A DNA stretch of 64,000 nt from an uncultured delta proteobacterium (lineage in GTDB: Bacteria > Desulfobacterota > Syntrophia > Syntrophales > Smithellaceae), in NCBI GenBank assembly GCA_903907985.1, contig CAIVQG010000039.1, positions 1-64,000 on the forward strand. Reading direction: 5' to 3'. Shown here one piece after another: positions 62,064 to 64,000 of this stretch (its first letter is position 1; the number at the start of each line of letters is the position of its first letter). Position numbers and translations under genes: made by a program. The notes under the pieces are model-generated. The model saw nothing but the letters and a program-made list of their open reading frames with translations, was not told the DNA's origin and searched no databases.

Positions 62064-62420
62064 ATGACCCAAAAAAGAAAAATTATTGTTATTGGCGGAT
62101 CGGCCTCGGGTCCGAAAGCGGCGGCGAAAGCCCGGAGAATTGACAACAATGCCGAAGTCGTCATTATGCAAAAAGACGCGGACTTTCTGCGCAACGTGCG
62201 GGACGAAGGCAAAATCAAGAAAGCCGTCGTTATCGGTGGAGGCCTTATCGGCATTGAAACCTGCGAGGCCCTGCAGCTGGCGGGCATTGAAATCACCGTC
62301 ATTGAGCTTCTTCCGCAACTGCTCACCTTTCTGGATCTGGAACTCGCGAAACTCGTGGAAAATCATGTCAAGGTCATGGAAGGCGGCATTATGGCCTGGC
62401 CATACCCTCGGGAAAAATAG
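62064..62420 (+). pseudogene. Internally deleted CoA-disulfide reductase-like flavoprotein gene (still an open frame)
   Basis: 118 codons that join three separate pieces of a roughly 560-residue CoA-disulfide reductase/NADH oxidase with rhodanese tail. These are the FAD-binding start 'KIIVIGGSASGPKAAAKAR', the NAD-binding part 'KKAVVIGGGLIGIETCEALQLAG', and the end of the rhodanese domain 'MEGGIMAWPYPREK'. The redox-active cysteine region, the FAD cap and most of the rhodanese domain are missing, yet the frame is continuous. Either a deletion remnant that stayed in frame by chance or a shortened protein. AGGAGA precedes the ATG. Confidence 0.75.
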
Positions 62421-62457
62421 CGGGGGGATGATATTTTAAAAAACCAAGGAGGAATCA

Positions 62458-63441
62458 ATGTTTTACCAAGAAAAATGCAATTTATGTGGAAAGTGCCTGG
62501 AGTTTTGTCCTTATGTGGAATATGACCTCAACCGGGCCCAGGATGAAATGAAGGAGCTTGTCGCGGGAGGAACGCCGCCCATTGTGGGTTTATGCGTTAC
62601 TTGCGCATCGTGCAATTTGGTCTGCCCGACCCAGGCCAATCCCTTTGATTTACTGAACCAGCGTCAGGAAGAAACTGGTGCCCTCGGCATTCCCGAGCAG
62701 GCTATCAAGAATTTTGCTAACCTCTACAATCTGCCAACCGTCGTAAAAAAAGGCAAAGAGGGCAAACCTGTGCTGAATCTTTGCATCGTGGGAGATATGG
62801 TACGTGAACTTCTGGACAATCCTCTTTTTGCTGATTTGACCATTGTCGAAGGCGCAGACTATTTCTGTACTGTTGGATACATTCACCTCGGGAAACCAAA
62901 CCCTGTTAAGAAGGAGGCCAAGAGATTCATCGAGAACCTCGCCGCCCTGGGAGCTCAAGAAGTCGTCTGTTTCCATGATGATTGTTACACATTGCTCACC
63001 ACCCTGGCCCAGGAGTATGGCTTTAAAGTGCCTTTTCAGCCCGTCCATATATTTGAATATCTCTACCGGGAACTCAAAAAGCGTGAGGGCCAACTTAAGG
63101 CAGTTCCGATGCGTGTTGCCTACCAGTCACCCTGCGCCTCGCGCTACACACAGGGGAAGGATATCTATCTCGACAAGATTTTTGAACTCCTCGGAGTAGA
63201 GAGGCCGGCACGTAAGTATGAACGAATAAACGCACTTTGCTGCGGCGCCCCGCTCATGGCCCGCGACAAAGAACGGGCAACAGTTGTGAAAAAGCGGAAT
63301 ATAGACGATGCAAAAAAAGTGAAGGCGGAGGCCATGGTTTTCCTCTGCCCCATGTGCTATCTCAATCTGCGGAAGCTCTGCAAGGATGATTCAATCAACC
63401 CGCTATTCATAACTGAACTATGCAAAATGGCGCTGCAATAA
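62458..63441 (+). CDS. Heterodisulfide reductase-like Fe-S protein (ferredoxin + CCG domains)
   Basis: 327 residues: two N-terminal 4Fe-4S motifs ('CNLCGKCLEFCPY' and 'CVTCASCNLVCPTQANP'), then two cysteine-rich CCG domains (around 'CFHDDCYTLL' and 'CCGAPLMARDK...FLCPMCYLNL'). This is the GlpC/HdrD/LutA type of electron-transfer subunit, which reduces disulfides or passes electrons from dehydrogenases to quinone or thiols. It lies between the deleted flavoprotein and the peroxiredoxin and may have worked with both. AAGGAGG precedes the ATG. Confidence 0.88.
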   Translation: MFYQEKCNLCGKCLEFCPYVEYDLNRAQDEMKELVAGGTPPIVGLCVTCASCNLVCPTQANPFDLLNQRQEETGALGIPEQAIKNFANLYNLPTVVKKGKEGKPVLNLCIVGDMVRELLDNPLFADLTIVEGADYFCTVGYIHLGKPNPVKKEAKRFIENLAALGAQEVVCFHDDCYTLLTTLAQEYGFKVPFQPVHIFEYLYRELKKREGQLKAVPMRVAYQSPCASRYTQGKDIYLDKIFELLGVERPARKYERINALCCGAPLMARDKERATVVKKRNIDDAKKVKAEAMVFLCPMCYLNLRKLCKDDSINPLFITELCKMALQ

Positions 63442-63618
63442 CAAGAAAGGCGATAAAGACAGGTGTGACGGAGAAGCAAATAGAAGTGAAAGGAGGTATT
63501 ATCTATGGGAGAGGAAATCAAGGCCGGGTGCGCCAGACCCACTGGTGGACCTGTCGGAGAAAACCCCGAAGCAAAAAAAGAAACCCCGCAACAACCGTTA
63601 ATTAAGGAGGTGAAAAGC

Positions 63619-64000
63619 ATGGTCACTGTCGGCAAAAAAGCGCCGGACTTCACGGCGCCCGCGTATTTAAAAGGCAAATTTATTAATGTTCAACTATCCG
63701 AGTTTCTTGGTAAATGGGTTGTTTTATGCTTCTATCCCGGCGACTTTACTTTCGTCTGAGCCACCGAAATCTCTGCGGTCGCAGAGAAATATCCCGAATT
63801 TCAGAAACTGGGTGTCGAAATTCTTTCCATGAGTGTGGACAGTGTTTTTGTCCACAAGATGTGGAACGACCATGAACTGGCCAAAATGGTCAAAGGCGGC
63901 GTTCCCTTTCCCATGCTATCTGACGGCGGCGGCAAAGTTGGCAGCATCTTCGGCGTCTATCTGGAAGACGCGGGTGTGGAAGCCCGCGGCAGATTTATCA
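63619..64000 (+). CDS. Selenocysteine-containing peroxiredoxin (partial, continues beyond window)
   Basis: From ATG 63619 (AAGGAGGTG ribosome site) the frame reads '[18 protein letters not shown]', '[13 protein letters not shown]', then TGA at 63757-63759, then '[20 protein letters not shown]', '[12 protein letters not shown]', '[18 protein letters not shown]' to the window end. This is a 2-Cys/AhpC-type peroxiredoxin in which the peroxidatic cysteine of the universal 'FTFVCPTE' motif is replaced by TGA, at residue 47, the normal place. A 7-base hairpin with a GG-starting loop sits just after it. Selenocysteine insertion is the best reading. The same frame is open back to an ATG at 63505 with its own AAAGGAGG site, adding 38 residues. 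Confidence 0.88.
63770..63787 (+). promoter_or_regulatory. Bacterial SECIS-like hairpin
   Basis: TCTCTGC-GGTC-GCAGAGA: a perfect 7-base stem with loop GGTC, its first loop G at 63777, 17 bases beyond the last base of the TGA codon. Bacterial SelB elements typically place a GG/GU-containing loop about this distance after the selenocysteine codon, so stem, loop and position all fit. Confidence 0.75.

Noticed and set aside
1-64000. tRNA, rRNA and CRISPR arrays
   Set aside because: No T-loop-like GGTTCGAAT patterns in a cloverleaf context, no conserved rRNA stretches and no regularly spaced direct repeats were seen.

Overview
The window looks like a piece of a chromosome from a strictly anaerobic, syntrophic deltaproteobacterium, most like the Syntrophales (Syntrophus/Smithella relatives). 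This is inferred from type III glutamine synthetase, large Fe-S/flavin oxidoreductases, an acyl-CoA oxidation cluster with several AMP-forming acyl-CoA ligases, tandem nitronate-monooxygenase-like genes, sigma-54-type promoters and a probable selenocysteine peroxiredoxin. Gene density is high and both strands are used. No rRNA, tRNA, CRISPR array, intact insertion sequence or prophage was seen.

Layout. 1-3.2 kb (minus): an FMN glutamate-synthase-like Fe-S protein, cut by the window edge, and an FAD/Fe-S dehydrogenase. 3.7-13.8 kb (plus): a glutamine block of type III glutamine synthetase behind a sigma-54-like promoter, then carA-guaA (overlapping), carB and purF. 13.9-15.8 kb: a CoA-hydrolase/transferase fused to a GNAT domain. 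15.8-22.1 kb: a tripartite ABC exporter (TolC, adaptor, ATPase, FtsX/MacB permease) whose adaptor carries a cytoplasmic PAS domain. It is followed by a STAS antagonist and an RsbW-like kinase. 22.2-30.4 kb: acyltransferase, FKBP lipoprotein, DUF4404, two small exported proteins under sigma-54-like promoters with paired dyads, and a divergent SpoIIE phosphatase/NCS2 permease operon. 30.4-39.6 kb: Fe-S protein, B12-binding radical SAM protein, metallo-hydrolase, a TetR-controlled group (MaoC-like, DUF6125-like, OsmC), hisC and a dihydrouridine synthase.

39.8-53.3 kb (minus) is an acyl-CoA metabolism region: three AMP-forming ligases, two NMO/FabK-like flavoproteins, thiolase, long acyl-CoA dehydrogenase, enoyl-CoA hydratase and two paralogous MerR regulators. 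54-57.9 kb holds an ECF-like sigma factor overlapping a DUF3795 gene, a MotA/MotB-type pair behind a sigma-54-like promoter, and a methyltransferase. 58-64 kb is a redox region: DUF134 regulator, NifX-like protein, TrmO, metallo-hydrolase, a TDT transporter behind an FNR-like box, an Fe-S CCG-domain protein and the start of the selenocysteine peroxiredoxin. Between them lie several genes that keep their two ends but have lost their middles.

How the parts fit: the first 14 kb manages glutamine and its amide-consuming nucleotide enzymes. The middle is dominated by envelope export and partner-switching signalling (PAS, STAS, RsbW, SpoIIE). The third block activates and beta-oxidises carboxylic acids under MerR control. 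The last is an electron-transfer and peroxide-defence region. All family calls rest on reading the translations by eye; no database search was possible.
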